A DNA stretch of 64,000 nt from positions 1,488,001-1,552,000 of the forward strand of contig NZ_CP114278.1 in assembly GCF_027105095.1 (NCBI RefSeq). The letters run 5' to 3'. Positions 8,223 to 17,439 of this stretch are shown piece after piece. This DNA comes from Brevundimonas vesicularis (GTDB lineage Bacteria > Pseudomonadota > Alphaproteobacteria > Caulobacterales > Caulobacteraceae). The notes beneath the pieces are model-generated. The model did not search any database. It worked only from the letters and a program-made list of their open reading frames with translations, and was not told where the DNA came from. A program made the position numbers and the translations under genes. Numbering within the stretch: position 1 is the stretch's first letter; every line of letters begins with the position of its first letter.

Positions 8223-8684
8223 GTGAGCGAGGCCGAGAGCGCGCTTCCCGCCCGGCCCACCTCGCGTTGGCTGATCCTAGACGGCCAGGAGCGGGTGCTG
8301 CTGTTTCACTTCGTGTTTTCCGAAGGACCGCTCGCCGGCACAGCCTTCTGGGCGACGCCCGGCGGCGGGTGCGAGACTGGCGAGACCTTCGAGGACGCCG
8401 CGCGCCGCGAACTGTTCGAAGAGACTGGGCTGGTCGTCGAAGACCCCGGCCCGCAGGTCGCCCAGGTCCGCGTCAGTTTCCGCCTGCCCGACGGCCGGAT
8501 GGCGGATGTGGATCAGAGATTCTTCCTGCTGCGTACCGAGGCGTTCGACCTGTCTTCCGCAGGCTGGACCGTGGAAGAACAGGGGGTTCTGGTCGATCAC
8601 CGCTGGTGGAGCGTCGCGGACATCCGCGCTTCGGCCGAGACGATCTGGCCGGCGGAACTGGCGGATATCCTCGATACGCTCTGA
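8223..8684 (+). CDS. Nudix hydrolase
   Basis: 153 residues from GTG 8223, four bases after der. A complete Nudix box, GX5EX7REUXEEXGU, is visible as GCETGETFEDAARRELFEET followed by GL, so the Mg-binding glutamates are present. The N-terminal RWLILDGQERVLLFHFVF and the GTAFWATPGG strand fit the fold. Family members hydrolyse nucleoside diphosphates linked to another moiety; the substrate cannot be predicted. Probably cotranscribed with der. Confidence 0.9.
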   Translation: MSEAESALPARPTSRWLILDGQERVLLFHFVFSEGPLAGTAFWATPGGGCETGETFEDAARRELFEETGLVVEDPGPQVAQVRVSFRLPDGRMADVDQRFFLLRTEAFDLSSAGWTVEEQGVLVDHRWWSVADIRASAETIWPAELADILDTL

Positions 8685-8687
8685 GCC

Positions 8688-9566
8688 TCAGCCCATCATC
8701 AGGCTTTCGCGCATGCGGGCCGCGTCGCGGCCGGGCGGCAGGCCGAACTGACGGGCGTATTCGCGACTGAACTGGGACGGGCTGTCATAGCCGACGGCGA
8801 AGCCGGTCTCGGCCGCGCCCTCAACGCCCGTCAACAGCCGGGCGCGGGCTTCGCGCAACCGCAACTGCTTGTGGAACTGCAACGGGCTCATGGTCGTCAC
8901 GGTGCGGAAGTGTCGGTGGAACGTCGACAGGCTCATGCCCGCCATGTCCGCCAGAGTCTCTAGCCTCACCGGTTCGGCGTAATGGGCGCGGAGCCAGTTG
9001 ATGGCGCGATTGACGCCTGACAGGCGGCTTTCGGCCGAGCCGATCTGGCGCACGGTCGCGGCGTGCCGGCTGTGGAGCAGCCGCCAGATCAGTTCGCGTT
9101 CGATCATCGGCGTCATGACGGCGATCTCCTCGGGCCGGTCCAGAAGGCGCAGCAGGCGCGCCATGAGCTCCAGCAGTTCATCCTCCAGCGGTGTTACATG
9201 GATGCCACTCGGCGGCGGCTGATCCGAGGGGGCGGGGACATCGATCTCCAGCATCAGGCCAGCGATGGTGGCGGGATCGAGGTCGAAGCTGAGGGCGCGA
9301 TACGGCGCCTCGATAATGCTGCCGCATACCGGCAGTTCGGCGGACACCACCAGGCAATCGCCGGCGCGATAGGAATAGACGGTTTCGCCCAGGATCGTCT
9401 GTTTGGCGCCGCACACGACCAGGCACAGCATCGGATCATAGGCGACGGGGACCACCCGCGTCTGCGCGTCGCTGCCATACAGGCGCAGACCGGGCACGGG
9501 CGATCGTGACAGATCAGGCGGCGCGTGGCGCGCAACGATGTCGGTCATTTCGGGCAAGAGGCTCAT
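8688..9566 (-). CDS. AraC-family transcriptional regulator
   Basis: 292 residues from ATG 9566 (MSLLPEMTDIVARHA). The N-terminal half matches the AraC_N type: a cupin-like ligand domain with LYGSDAQTRVVPVAYDPMLC, then CLVVCGAKQTILGE and YSYRAGDCLVV. The C-terminal 100 residues carry two helix-turn-helix motifs, LETLADMAGMSLSTFHRHFR and AAETGFAVGYDSPSQFSREY. It is divergent from the SDR gene at 9710, separated by 143 bases that must hold both promoters. It therefore probably regulates that oxidoreductase, a common pairing for this AraC subfamily. Confidence 0.93.
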   Translation of the reverse strand: MSLLPEMTDIVARHAPPDLSRSPVPGLRLYGSDAQTRVVPVAYDPMLCLVVCGAKQTILGETVYSYRAGDCLVVSAELPVCGSIIEAPYRALSFDLDPATIAGLMLEIDVPAPSDQPPPSGIHVTPLEDELLELMARLLRLLDRPEEIAVMTPMIERELIWRLLHSRHAATVRQIGSAESRLSGVNRAINWLRAHYAEPVRLETLADMAGMSLSTFHRHFRTVTTMSPLQFHKQLRLREARARLLTGVEGAAETGFAVGYDSPSQFSREYARQFGLPPGRDAARMRESLMMG

Positions 9567-9709
9567 GACGGCATTCAGCCCCCATGAGAGGCTGTTCGCA
9601 AGCGGGCGAGGGCGGTTTGACAGGATCGTGCAAGCCTTCGCCCGGATCGCCCTAACGCCGTCCACCTGACACCGCGTCTTCTCCGTCGGTCAGGCAGAGG
9701 AGATTTTCC

Positions 9710-10597
9710 ATGACAACAACCCCACAAAAGACCTGGCTCATCACCGGTGCGGCGCGTGGTCTGGGCGCCGGGATCGCCCGCGCGGCGCTGGACGCGGGCG
9801 ACCGCGTCGTCGTCGCAGGTCGAAATCGCGAAGCCCTGATCAAGGCGTTCGGACCGGACAGCGACACGGTCCTGAGCCTGCCGTTGGACGTCACCGACAC
9901 AGCCGCCATCGCCGCCGCCGTCGAGGCGGTCATGGCGCGCTTCGGCCGCATCGACGTCCTGGTGAACAATGCCGGCTATGGCCACCTCGGCATCTTCGAG
10001 GAAACGAGCGCACAGGATGCGCGCACCCAGTTCGACACCAATGTCTTCGGTCTGTTCGACATGACGCGCGCGGTGCTGCCGATCATGCGCGCGCAGAGGT
10101 CGGGCCATGTCTTCAACATCTCGTCCATCGGCGGTCTGATGGGCGGTGAGAGCGGCGCGATCTATTGCGCGTCCAAGTTCGCGGTCGAGGGCTTCAGCGA
10201 ATCGGTCGCGCAAGAGGTGCGTCCGTTTGGCGTACATCTGACCATCGTCGAGCCGGGTTTCTTCCGCACCGACTTCCTCGACGCCTCGTCGATCCGATAC
10301 GGCGACAACCCCATCGCCGACTATGCCGAAGCATCGCGTGCCATCCGCGCCTTCTATGACGCGCGCAGCCATAATCAGGCGGGCGATCCCGCGAAGCTGG
10401 GTCAGGCGCTGGTCATCTTGGCGAATGCGGAAAACCCGCCGGTGCGATGGTCTGCGGGCACGGACGCCATCGGCGTGGTCGAGATGAAGGCGGACAGCCT
10501 GAGGGCCGAACTGGAGGCTTGGCGCGATCTTTCAGCCTCAACCGATGGCGATTTCACCTTCCGCGAAGAGCCAAGGCTAGGCGGCGCCTGGGGCTGA
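9710..10597 (+). CDS. SDR-family oxidoreductase
   Basis: 295 residues. Classical short-chain dehydrogenase: cofactor motif TGAARGLG (TGxxxGxG), NNAG, catalytic Ser in NISSIGG, and YxxxK as YCASK. Downstream, VEPGFFRTDF fits the classical SDR pattern. R37 in VVVAGRNRE suggests NADP preference. Substrate unknown. It is divergently transcribed from the AraC regulator, its likely controller, and convergent with another SDR gene, with 7 bases between the stops. Confidence 0.92.
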   Translation: MTTTPQKTWLITGAARGLGAGIARAALDAGDRVVVAGRNREALIKAFGPDSDTVLSLPLDVTDTAAIAAAVEAVMARFGRIDVLVNNAGYGHLGIFEETSAQDARTQFDTNVFGLFDMTRAVLPIMRAQRSGHVFNISSIGGLMGGESGAIYCASKFAVEGFSESVAQEVRPFGVHLTIVEPGFFRTDFLDASSIRYGDNPIADYAEASRAIRAFYDARSHNQAGDPAKLGQALVILANAENPPVRWSAGTDAIGVVEMKADSLRAELEAWRDLSASTDGDFTFREEPRLGGAWG

Positions 10598-10604
10598 TAC
10601 CAGC

Positions 10605-11360
10605 CTAGACCAGCGCTTCCGTCGTCGGTCCGGCCGCCCAGTCGCGGAAGCGGATCGTCAGCGGGGCCGAGGCGCCGCGGCGGGCCAGATCGACCACCAG
10701 GGGGCCGATTTCGGACGGGTGGGGCAGGACGGACGGATCTTCGCCCGGATAGGCCTGGGCGCGCATGGCGGTGCGCATCCGGCCGGGATCGACGATGCTG
10801 ACGCGCACGGGCGTGCTCTCGATCTCGTCGGCCCAAGCCTTCACCAAGGCCTCGGCGCCGGCCTTGGTCGCCGCGTACATACCCCAGAAGGCCTTGGGCG
10901 CGCTGGCGACGCTGGTGGTGAAGTGGATGGCGCGGCCGGCGTCGGAGGCGCGCAACAGAGGCTCGAGCGAGCGGATCAGACGATAGACGGCGGTGAAGTT
11001 GGTCTTTTCGACCTTGGCGAACTCGCGCGGGTCGGCGTGCGATACCGGCGTCAGGCCCGAGGGGCCCATGGTGGCCGCGCAGTGGACCCAGATGTCCAGC
11101 TTCTTGAACCGTTCGAAGATGGCGCCGCCCAGCCGGTCGATGGCCCCGCCGTCCACCAGATCGAACGGGATAAGGGTCGCATGGCGCCCGGTGGCGGCGA
11201 AGATGGCGTCGTCCAGCTCTTCCAGACCGCCCTGGGTGCGCGCCGTCGCAATGACGTGGGCGCCGGCCTTGGCCAGCGCCAGGGCGCTCTCATAACCGAT
11301 GCCGCGCGAGGCGCCGACGACGAGGGCGATACAGTCGTTCAGGGGCAGGGCGTCGGTCAT
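10605..11360 (-). CDS. SDR-family oxidoreductase, purF-associated type
   Basis: 251 residues. SDR motifs are GASRGIGYE, CAAT in place of NNAG, FTTSVAS (Ser) and YAATKAG (YxxxK), followed by VDPGRMRT. In related alphaproteobacteria an SDR gene commonly follows purF directly; here it keeps that orientation, but a toxin-antitoxin pair on the opposite strand separates the two genes. Physiological substrate unknown. The 3' end faces the other SDR gene. Confidence 0.9.
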   Translation of the reverse strand: MTDALPLNDCIALVVGASRGIGYESALALAKAGAHVIATARTQGGLEELDDAIFAATGRHATLIPFDLVDGGAIDRLGGAIFERFKKLDIWVHCAATMGPSGLTPVSHADPREFAKVEKTNFTAVYRLIRSLEPLLRASDAGRAIHFTTSVASAPKAFWGMYAATKAGAEALVKAWADEIESTPVRVSIVDPGRMRTAMRAQAYPGEDPSVLPHPSEIGPLVVDLARRGASAPLTIRFRDWAAGPTTEALV

Positions 11361-11430
11361 GGCCGGGTGGTAAGTGTGGCAGGGCGACGGGTCAATGTGT
11401 TACCTTGCACGACAACTAAGCGAGGTGGTC

Positions 11431-11688
11431 ATGGCGAAGTCGGCTACGCTTACCCTTCGGGTCAGCCAAGAACTGAAGGAGAAGCTCGGCCGCTATGCCG
11501 AGCAGACGCAGCGTTCGCCCTCGGCGGTCGCTGAACGCGGGCTCGAAGCTTTCCTGGATCGTGAAATGGAGATGCAGATCGCCATCGATGCAGCGCTCGA
11601 CGATTTCGAACATGGTCGGGTCGTGCCGCACGAAGAGGCCATGCGTCAGATCCAGGCCACGATCGACAGGCATCGGAAGACCGCTTGA
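11431..11688 (+). CDS. CopG/RHH-type antitoxin
   Basis: 85 residues from ATG 11431, preceded by CGAGGTGG. The N-terminus, KSATLTLRVSQELKEKLGRY then AEQTQRSPSAVAERGLEAFL, is a ribbon-helix-helix: a beta-strand TLTLRVS followed by two helices. The C-terminal part is acidic (ALDDFEHGRVVPHEEAMRQI), typical of the toxin-wrapping segment of ParD/CopG antitoxins. The toxin gene follows with a 4-base overlap. RHH antitoxins usually autorepress the operon, so an operator is expected in 11361-11430. Confidence 0.93.
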   Translation: MAKSATLTLRVSQELKEKLGRYAEQTQRSPSAVAERGLEAFLDREMEMQIAIDAALDDFEHGRVVPHEEAMRQIQATIDRHRKTA

Positions 11689-11999
11689 GGCACGTCGAGT
11701 GGTCGCAGGTCGCCTTGGCGCAGTACCATTCCGCTATCGACTATCTCGCGGAACGTAATGCCGATGCGGCGCAGGATGTGGCGGATCGCATCCGAGACAC
11801 GATCAACGCCTTGGCGCGTCGACCGATCGGGCGTCCGGGAGAGCGGTCAGGCACCTATGAAAAGGCGGTGCTGCGCACGTCCTACATCATCATCTACAGT
11901 CTTGTGGGCGGTGCGAACGACAGCCTGCGTGTCTTGCGGGTCTACCACACCGCCCAGAACTGGACCGATTGGTCGCCGACGCCTGACGAGGAGGTCTAG
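11685..11999 (+). CDS. ParE/RelE-family toxin
   Basis: 104 residues from TTG 11685, which overlaps the antitoxin stop (TTGA); no better start is in frame. It matches the RelE/ParE fold: VEWSQVALAQYHSAIDYLAE, DVADRIRDTINALARRP, GRPGERSGTYEKAVLRTSYI and the C-terminal strand RVLRVYHTAQNW. The conserved Arg and Tyr positions of ParE-type toxins are present. Targets in the family are DNA gyrase (ParE) or ribosome-bound mRNA (RelE); which applies is not decidable here. The pair sits inside an otherwise conserved housekeeping block. Confidence 0.93.
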   Translation: MRHVEWSQVALAQYHSAIDYLAERNADAAQDVADRIRDTINALARRPIGRPGERSGTYEKAVLRTSYIIIYSLVGGANDSLRVLRVYHTAQNWTDWSPTPDEEV

Positions 12000-12010
12000 G
12001 CTTGCGCGTT

Positions 12011-13516
12011 TCAGGCGCTGACCAGCAAGGATAGCTGTTTGGCGCCGAACTCACGGCCGCCTTCCTCGATCTCGCGATCCAGGAGGCGGGTGGGATAGTC
12101 GCCGGTGAAATAGTGGTCGGTGAACTGCGGGGCGGCGGCGTTGCGGCCGGTCTCGCCCATCGCGCGGTACAGGCCGTCGATGGACAGGAAGCCGAGCGAA
12201 TCGACCTCCAGCATGTCGCGCATCTCTTCCAGCGTCTTGTTGGCGGCCAGCAACTGGGCGCGCTCGGGCATGTCGATGCCGTAGAAGTCGGGGAACAGGA
12301 TCTGGGGGCTGGCCGAGCGCAGGTGGACCTCGGTCGCGCCGGCGGCGCGCACGGCGCGGACCAGTTTGAGCGAGGTCGTGCCGCGCACAATGGAATCGTC
12401 GATCAGCACGACGCGCTTTCCGGCCAGGGCCGACTTGTTGGGGCTGTGCTTCATCCGTACACCCTTTTGACGGGCGCCCTGGCTGGGCTGGATGAAGGTG
12501 CGGCCCAGATAGTGGCTGCGGATGATGCCCATTTCGTAGGGGATGCCGCTTTCCTGGGCGTAGCCGAGGGCGGCCGGAACGCCGGAATCGGGCACGGGCA
12601 CGACGATGTCGGCCTCGACGCCCAGTTCGCGGGCGAGGCCGCGACCCATTTCCTTGCGGACCTCATAGACGGAGCGGCCGTTCACGACCGAATCCGGGCG
12701 CGAGAAATAGACGTATTCGAACAGGCAGGGACGCGCCGCGCGGGCGGGGAAGGGCTTGAGCGAGCGCAGGCCGCTGTCGTCGATGACGACGATCTCGCCG
12801 TGTTCGACATCGCGTACGAAGGTGGCGCCCATCATGTCCAGGGCGCAGGTCTCGGACGCCAGAACCCAGCCGTCGCCCAACTGGCCCAGCACCAGCGGGC
12901 GGATGCCCAGCGGGTCACGCGCGCCGATCATCTTGGTGCGGGTCTGGGCCACCAGGGCGTAACCGCCTTCGATCCGGGCCAGGGCGTCGGTGAAGCGATC
13001 GACGATCTTGGCTTTGCGGCTGCGCGCGATCAGGTGGAGGATGACTTCGGAATCCGAGGTCGACTGGAAGATGGCGCCTTCGCTGACCAACTGGGCGTGC
13101 AGGAATTTGAAGTTGGTCAGGTTGCCGTTATGGGCGATGGCTATGCCGCCCTGGTCCAGATCGGCGAACATCGGCTGGATGTTGCGCAGGAAGCTGCCGC
13201 CGGCGGTGGAGTAGCGGGTGTGGCCCACGGCCGCGCGGCCGGGCATCCGCGTCATCAGGTCGGCGCCGCCGAAGGCCTCGCCCACCAGGCCCTGGTGCCG
13301 TTCGGTGTAGAAGCGCTCGTCCTTGACGCTGGCGATGCCGCAGGCTTCCTGGCCGCGATGCTGAAGGGCGTGAAGACCCAGGGCGACGACGGAAGAGCCT
13401 TCGTCCTCGTCCGCGCCCCAGACGCCGCAGACGCCGCATTCCAGGCGAAGCTGGTCATCCTCCGGCTCGCGCCAGTGCTCGCGGTGAACGACGGGATCGG
13501 CGATATGGTGGCGCAT
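12011..13516 (-). CDS. purF: amidophosphoribosyltransferase
   Basis: 501 residues. It catalyses the first committed step of purine synthesis: PRPP plus glutamine gives phosphoribosylamine. The Ntn-hydrolase domain begins at Cys27 (ECGVCGVWG), so a 26-residue propeptide must be removed, longer than the 11 residues of the B. subtilis enzyme. Glutaminase motifs GHTRYST, HNGNLTN and SDSE are present. The PRTase domain has the PRPP loop VVLIDDSIVRGTT and the flexible loop GRTFIQPSQGARQKGVRMKH. The absence of an iron-sulfur Cys pattern was not examined in detail. It lies 26 bases after cvpA, as in E. coli cvpA-purF. Confidence 0.97.
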   Translation of the reverse strand: MRHHIADPVVHREHWREPEDDQLRLECGVCGVWGADEDEGSSVVALGLHALQHRGQEACGIASVKDERFYTERHQGLVGEAFGGADLMTRMPGRAAVGHTRYSTAGGSFLRNIQPMFADLDQGGIAIAHNGNLTNFKFLHAQLVSEGAIFQSTSDSEVILHLIARSRKAKIVDRFTDALARIEGGYALVAQTRTKMIGARDPLGIRPLVLGQLGDGWVLASETCALDMMGATFVRDVEHGEIVVIDDSGLRSLKPFPARAARPCLFEYVYFSRPDSVVNGRSVYEVRKEMGRGLARELGVEADIVVPVPDSGVPAALGYAQESGIPYEMGIIRSHYLGRTFIQPSQGARQKGVRMKHSPNKSALAGKRVVLIDDSIVRGTTSLKLVRAVRAAGATEVHLRSASPQILFPDFYGIDMPERAQLLAANKTLEEMRDMLEVDSLGFLSIDGLYRAMGETGRNAAAPQFTDHYFTGDYPTRLLDREIEEGGREFGAKQLSLLVSA

Positions 13517-13542
13517 CGTGGGGCTCCGATGACCGGGGAAAC

Positions 13543-14139
13543 TTAAGGGGCGGCTTCGCGGCGCGAGTTAGGCTGTGATTGCGTCGGGGGCAAGGCTTCC
13601 TCGTCGGAAAACCCCCGGCGTACGGACGAATCCACGACAGGCGTGATCGCATCGGCGCCGCGCCCGATGCTGGGCAGGACGATCTGGATCATCCGCGCGC
13701 CCATGGCGCTGACCGGATAGAGGGCCGCCTTTCCGAGCCAGAGCGGGGTGCGCTCGCCTGGCAGGGCTGCGACGATGACCAGATGCACCGCGCCGATCAG
13801 GACCAGCGCGCGGACGCCGCCGATGAACAGGCCGAAGATGCGGTCGATGACGCCGAGGTGCGGATGGTCCTTGGCGCTCTTGGACATCATTGAACCGACC
13901 AGGCGCAGGCCGAAATAGACGACGAAGAAGGTCAGGACGGCGGCTAAAATCGACCCGGCCCATTCGGGATCGACGAAGGCGCGCGTGACGCCGGCGGTCC
14001 AGGGCAGGGCGATCAGGGCGACCAGGGCCGCCAGGGTCGCGCTGAGCAGCGTAATGACCTCGCGCACCCCGCCGCGCACCCAGCCGGCGGCGACGGAAAA
14101 CAGGATCACCACGATGGCGAAGACGTCGTATCCGGTCAC
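13543..14139 (-). CDS. cvpA: CvpA family membrane protein
   Basis: 198 residues with four hydrophobic segments in the first 120 residues (YDVFAIVVILFSVAAGWVRG; ITLLSATLAALVALIALPWT; GSILAAVLTFFVVYFGLRLV; RALVLIGAVHLVIVAALPG) and the family signature FGLFIGGVRALVLIGA. The C-terminal 50 residues are polar and end in a disordered tail. CvpA is an inner-membrane protein associated with colicin V export and envelope stress; its exact function is unsettled. It is immediately upstream of purF on the same strand. Confidence 0.93.
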   Translation of the reverse strand: MTGYDVFAIVVILFSVAAGWVRGGVREVITLLSATLAALVALIALPWTAGVTRAFVDPEWAGSILAAVLTFFVVYFGLRLVGSMMSKSAKDHPHLGVIDRIFGLFIGGVRALVLIGAVHLVIVAALPGERTPLWLGKAALYPVSAMGARMIQIVLPSIGRGADAITPVVDSSVRRGFSDEEALPPTQSQPNSRREAAP

Positions 14140-14170
14140 GCGTGGGGGATCCTGCGGTTGCTACGAGGGT

Positions 14171-15541
14171 CTAATAGCGGTTCTGCGAGATTCGTTCGAC
14201 CACATCCGGCAGGCGCGTGACGGATGTCACCTTCACCCCCTTGGTCTTGGCGGTCAAAGTCGGGCTGAGCACCTGATCGAAGCCCAGTTTTTGCGCTTCG
14301 CGCAGGCGGGCCTCGGCGCGGCCGACGCTGCGAACCTCGCCCGACAGGCCGATTTCGCCGAAGACGACGCAGCCTTGGGGCAGGGACACGCCGGTCGCCG
14401 AGCTGATCAGCGCCGCCGCCGCCGCGAGGTCCGCTGCCGGTTCGTTGATGCGTAAGCCCCCGGCGACATTCAGATAGACGTCCTGATCGCCGAAGCCGAA
14501 GCCGCAGCGGGCCTCCAGTACGGCCAGCACCATGGCCAGACGTCCCGTCTCCCAGCCAATCACGGCGCGGCGCGGCGTGCCATAGGCGGACTTGGACACC
14601 AGGGCCTGCATCTCGACCAGGACGGGGCGCGAGCCTTCGATCCCGGCGAAGACGGCGGCGCCCGGTGCGCGCTCCTTGCCCTCGCCCAGAAAGAGGGCGG
14701 AGGGGTTGGCGACCTCGCGCAGGCCGGCGTCGCCCATTTCGAACACGCCGATCTCGTCTGTGGCGCCGAAGCGGTTCTTGCCGGCGCGCAGGATGCGGAA
14801 CGGATAGCCGCGCTCGCCCTCGAAGGTCATGACCGCGTCGACCAGGTGTTCGACGACGCGGGGGCCAGCGACCTGGCCGTCCTTGGTGACGTGGCCGACC
14901 AGGACGATGGCGGGGCCGTCGCTCTTGGCCAGACGCACCAGTTCGCCCGCGCAAGCCCTGACCTGGGTGATCGATCCGGGGCCGCTGTCATGCACGTCGG
15001 ACCAAAGAGTCTGAACCGAATCGATGATGACGATGTCGAAATTCTCGCGCTTCAGTGTGCCCAGGATGTCGCGCAGCGCCGTGGCGGCCGCCAGATTGAC
15101 CGGGGCGTCGGCCAGGCCCATCCGCTTGGCGCGGGCGCGGATCTGCTCGACGGCTTCCTCGCCCGAGATGTAGGCCACGCGCGATCCCCGCAGCGCCGCC
15201 TTGGCCGCGACCTCCAGCAACAGGGTCGACTTGCCGACGCCCGGATCGCCGCTGAGCAGGATGGCCGAGCCGGGCACCACGCCGCCGCCGCAGACCCGGT
15301 CGAACTCGGCCACGCCCGTCGTGATGCGCGGCGGCTCTGGCGTGTCGGACTGAAGCGTTTCGAACTGGATGCCGCGCGTCCGGGCCGAAGCCGCCGCCGA
15401 CGGCTTGATTGCGCCCGGCGGAGCCGAGCGGCTTTCTTCGCTCAAGGTGTTCCACTGGCCGCAGGAGCCGCATTGGCCCGACCACTTGCTGTGGACCGAA
15501 CCGCAGGACTGACAGACGTAGAGGGCGGAATCGCGAGCCAT
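14171..15541 (-). CDS. radA: DNA repair ATPase RadA (Sms)
   Basis: 456 residues from ATG 15541, which gives the standard zinc-finger N-terminus (YVCQSCGSVHSKWSGQCGSC). The RecA-like ATPase follows with Walker A GDPGVGKSTL, Walker B IVIIDSVQT and the RadA-specific KNRFGAT. The C-terminal Lon-protease-like domain (about 290-456) has AVLEARCGFGFGDQDVYLNV then AGGLRINEP. RadA helps branch migration during recombination repair. It is divergent from the YIP1 gene and 31 bases upstream of cvpA, so it leads the radA-cvpA-purF unit. Confidence 0.97.
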   Translation of the reverse strand: MARDSALYVCQSCGSVHSKWSGQCGSCGQWNTLSEESRSAPPGAIKPSAAASARTRGIQFETLQSDTPEPPRITTGVAEFDRVCGGGVVPGSAILLSGDPGVGKSTLLLEVAAKAALRGSRVAYISGEEAVEQIRARAKRMGLADAPVNLAAATALRDILGTLKRENFDIVIIDSVQTLWSDVHDSGPGSITQVRACAGELVRLAKSDGPAIVLVGHVTKDGQVAGPRVVEHLVDAVMTFEGERGYPFRILRAGKNRFGATDEIGVFEMGDAGLREVANPSALFLGEGKERAPGAAVFAGIEGSRPVLVEMQALVSKSAYGTPRRAVIGWETGRLAMVLAVLEARCGFGFGDQDVYLNVAGGLRINEPAADLAAAAALISSATGVSLPQGCVVFGEIGLSGEVRSVGRAEARLREAQKLGFDQVLSPTLTAKTKGVKVTSVTRLPDVVERISQNRY

Positions 15542-15713
15542 GGGCTTCCTTAGCAGATCGTACGGTCGCGCCGGACATAGCGTCGGCTCACGACAGTTTC
15601 GGTCGCAGGCGCAACCTTTGCCATATTGAAGGATTGAGAATCTGTCGCACACCCTTGCTTCTTGAAGCGACGCAACGTCAACATCCGCCCATCTTCTCTC
15701 GCCGAGGCCTGCC

Positions 15714-16361
15714 ATGACCGATCCGACGACCCACTCCCAACCCGCTGTCGATCCGGCCCTGGTCGCGCGGGTCAAGGGCATATTGCTGCAACCCAAGTCT
15801 GAATGGCTGAAGATCGACGGCGAGTTCGCCACGACCAAAAGCCTGTTCACCCGCTATGCGATGATCCTGGCGGCGATCGGCCCGGTCTGTTCGCTGCTCG
15901 GCGGTCAGTTGATGCCGATCATGGGCATGAAGCTGTCGATCGTCGGCGCGATCGTCGTGGCGCTCGTCAGCTACGGCATGTCCCTGTTGGGGGTCTTCCT
16001 GCTGGGACTGATCATCAATGCGCTGGCGCCGAACTTCGGCGGGACGCCCAATAAGGTTCAGGCCATGAAACTGGCCGTCTATTCCTGGACCGCCGCTTGG
16101 CTGGCGGGCGTGTTCGGCCTGATCCCGATGCTGGGCATCATGGCCATCCTGGGCCTGTACAGCTTCTATCTGCTGTTCGTCGGCCTGCCGATTTTGATGA
16201 AAGTGCCGGAAGACAAGAAGGTCGGCTATTTCATCGTGACGGTGATCGCCGGCGTCGTGATGTATTTCATCATCTCGGCGATCGTAGGAGCCATTTCGAT
16301 GAGCTTCGTCGCCGCGTCGGTCGGCATGGCCGGTCTTGCCGGAATGGGCGCCGGCTACTGA
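15714..16361 (+). CDS. YIP1 family membrane protein
   Basis: 215 residues. A cytoplasmic head with VKGILLQPKSEWLKIDGE, the bacterial Yip1 signature (helix, then EW..I), is followed by about five hydrophobic segments: 42-60, 70-95, 115-145, 150-165 and 170-200. The family is polytopic and without established function in bacteria. It is the only plus-strand gene between alr and radA, its end overlapping the end of alr by 7 bases; it may be a late insertion into the minus-strand block. Confidence 0.87.
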   Translation: MTDPTTHSQPAVDPALVARVKGILLQPKSEWLKIDGEFATTKSLFTRYAMILAAIGPVCSLLGGQLMPIMGMKLSIVGAIVVALVSYGMSLLGVFLLGLIINALAPNFGGTPNKVQAMKLAVYSWTAAWLAGVFGLIPMLGIMAILGLYSFYLLFVGLPILMKVPEDKKVGYFIVTVIAGVVMYFIISAIVGAISMSFVAASVGMAGLAGMGAGY

Positions 16362-17401
16362 GAATAGACGCGCGGCACGCGGGGGGTGATCGAGGTCAGC
16401 AGCTCGTAGCTTATGGTCCCCGCTGCGGCCGCGGCGTCGTCCAACAGGCGGTTCGGGCCGAACAGTTCGACCGGGTCGCCGACTGCGACATCCAGGCCGG
16501 TGATGTCCACCGCGCAGACATCCATCGAGACCCGACCCAGCAGCGGGCGGGTCTCGTTGGCGATCCAGACGGCGCCCTTGGGCGAATAGGATCGCAGCAA
16601 TCCATCCGCATAGCCGGCCGCCACGGTGGCGACCTTGATCGGCCTCTCGGCGATATAGCCGCGCGAATAGCCGACGCTCTCGCCGGCGGGCACGTCGCGA
16701 ACCTGGAGCACCTCGGCCGTCAGGGTCGCCACGGGTGCGATCCGGGGATCGGGGAGCCCCTCCGGTCCGCCGCCGTAAAGACAGATGCCCGGCCGCACCG
16801 TGTCGAAGGCGAAGTCCGGGCCCAGGAAACAGCCGCTGGAGTTGGCGAACGACCGGATCACGCCCGGATAGCGATCCAGCACGCCCGCAAAGGCGTCACG
16901 CTGGCGCCGGTTCATCGGATTGGCCGGTTCGTCGGCGCAGGCGAGGTGGGTCAGGACCAGGGCCAGGCCGTCGAACGCCTCAGGTGCGTCCTCTGGCCGA
17001 ATACCCAGCCGATTCATGCCGGTGTCGATCTGCAGGCCGCAGGTCTCGCCGCCCGCCGCCCTCCAGGCCTGAATTTGCGCCGGATGGTTCAGCACGGGCC
17101 GCAGGTCCGACGCCTTCAGCATCGCCGCATCGTCGCCGTGACAGCCGTCGAGCACATAGATCACCGGACCGTCGGCGCCCAGGGCAGCCCGCAACCGCGC
17201 GCCCTCCGCCGCCCGCGCCACGAAGAAGGTCCGCGCCCCCTCGGCCATCAGCCGCGTCGCCACGGCCTGCGCGCCCAGCCCATAGCCGTCCGCCTTGATC
17301 ACCGGATGCACCGGCTGGCCGCTGACGGCCTCCAGCGTGTGATAGTTGCGCGCGAGGGCGTTCAGATCGACGGAGAGGACGGCGGGGGTCGATGCGGTCA
17401 T
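16355..17401 (-). CDS. alr: alanine racemase
   Basis: 348 residues from ATG 17401 (MTASTPAVLSVDLNALARNY); an upstream ATG at 17425 would add eight residues. The PLP lysine is in PVIKADGYGLGA. The catalytic tyrosine motif GYSRGY and the C-terminal beta-domain RVSMDVCAVD are present. It makes D-alanine for peptidoglycan. It lies 38 bases downstream of dnaB on the same strand, which is the conserved alphaproteobacterial order dnaB-alr-radA. Confidence 0.95.
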   Translation of the reverse strand: MTASTPAVLSVDLNALARNYHTLEAVSGQPVHPVIKADGYGLGAQAVATRLMAEGARTFFVARAAEGARLRAALGADGPVIYVLDGCHGDDAAMLKASDLRPVLNHPAQIQAWRAAGGETCGLQIDTGMNRLGIRPEDAPEAFDGLALVLTHLACADEPANPMNRRQRDAFAGVLDRYPGVIRSFANSSGCFLGPDFAFDTVRPGICLYGGGPEGLPDPRIAPVATLTAEVLQVRDVPAGESVGYSRGYIAERPIKVATVAAGYADGLLRSYSPKGAVWIANETRPLLGRVSMDVCAVDITGLDVAVGDPVELFGPNRLLDDAAAAAGTISYELLTSITPRVPRVYSQ

Positions 17402-17439
17402 GGCGTCCTTATGCGCCAACACCACGCCGATGGAAGAGG

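Noticed and set aside
12113..13546. 477-residue plus-strand frame over purF
   Set aside because: Antisense shadow of the unmistakable purF. Gly/Ala/Asp-rich composition without motifs.
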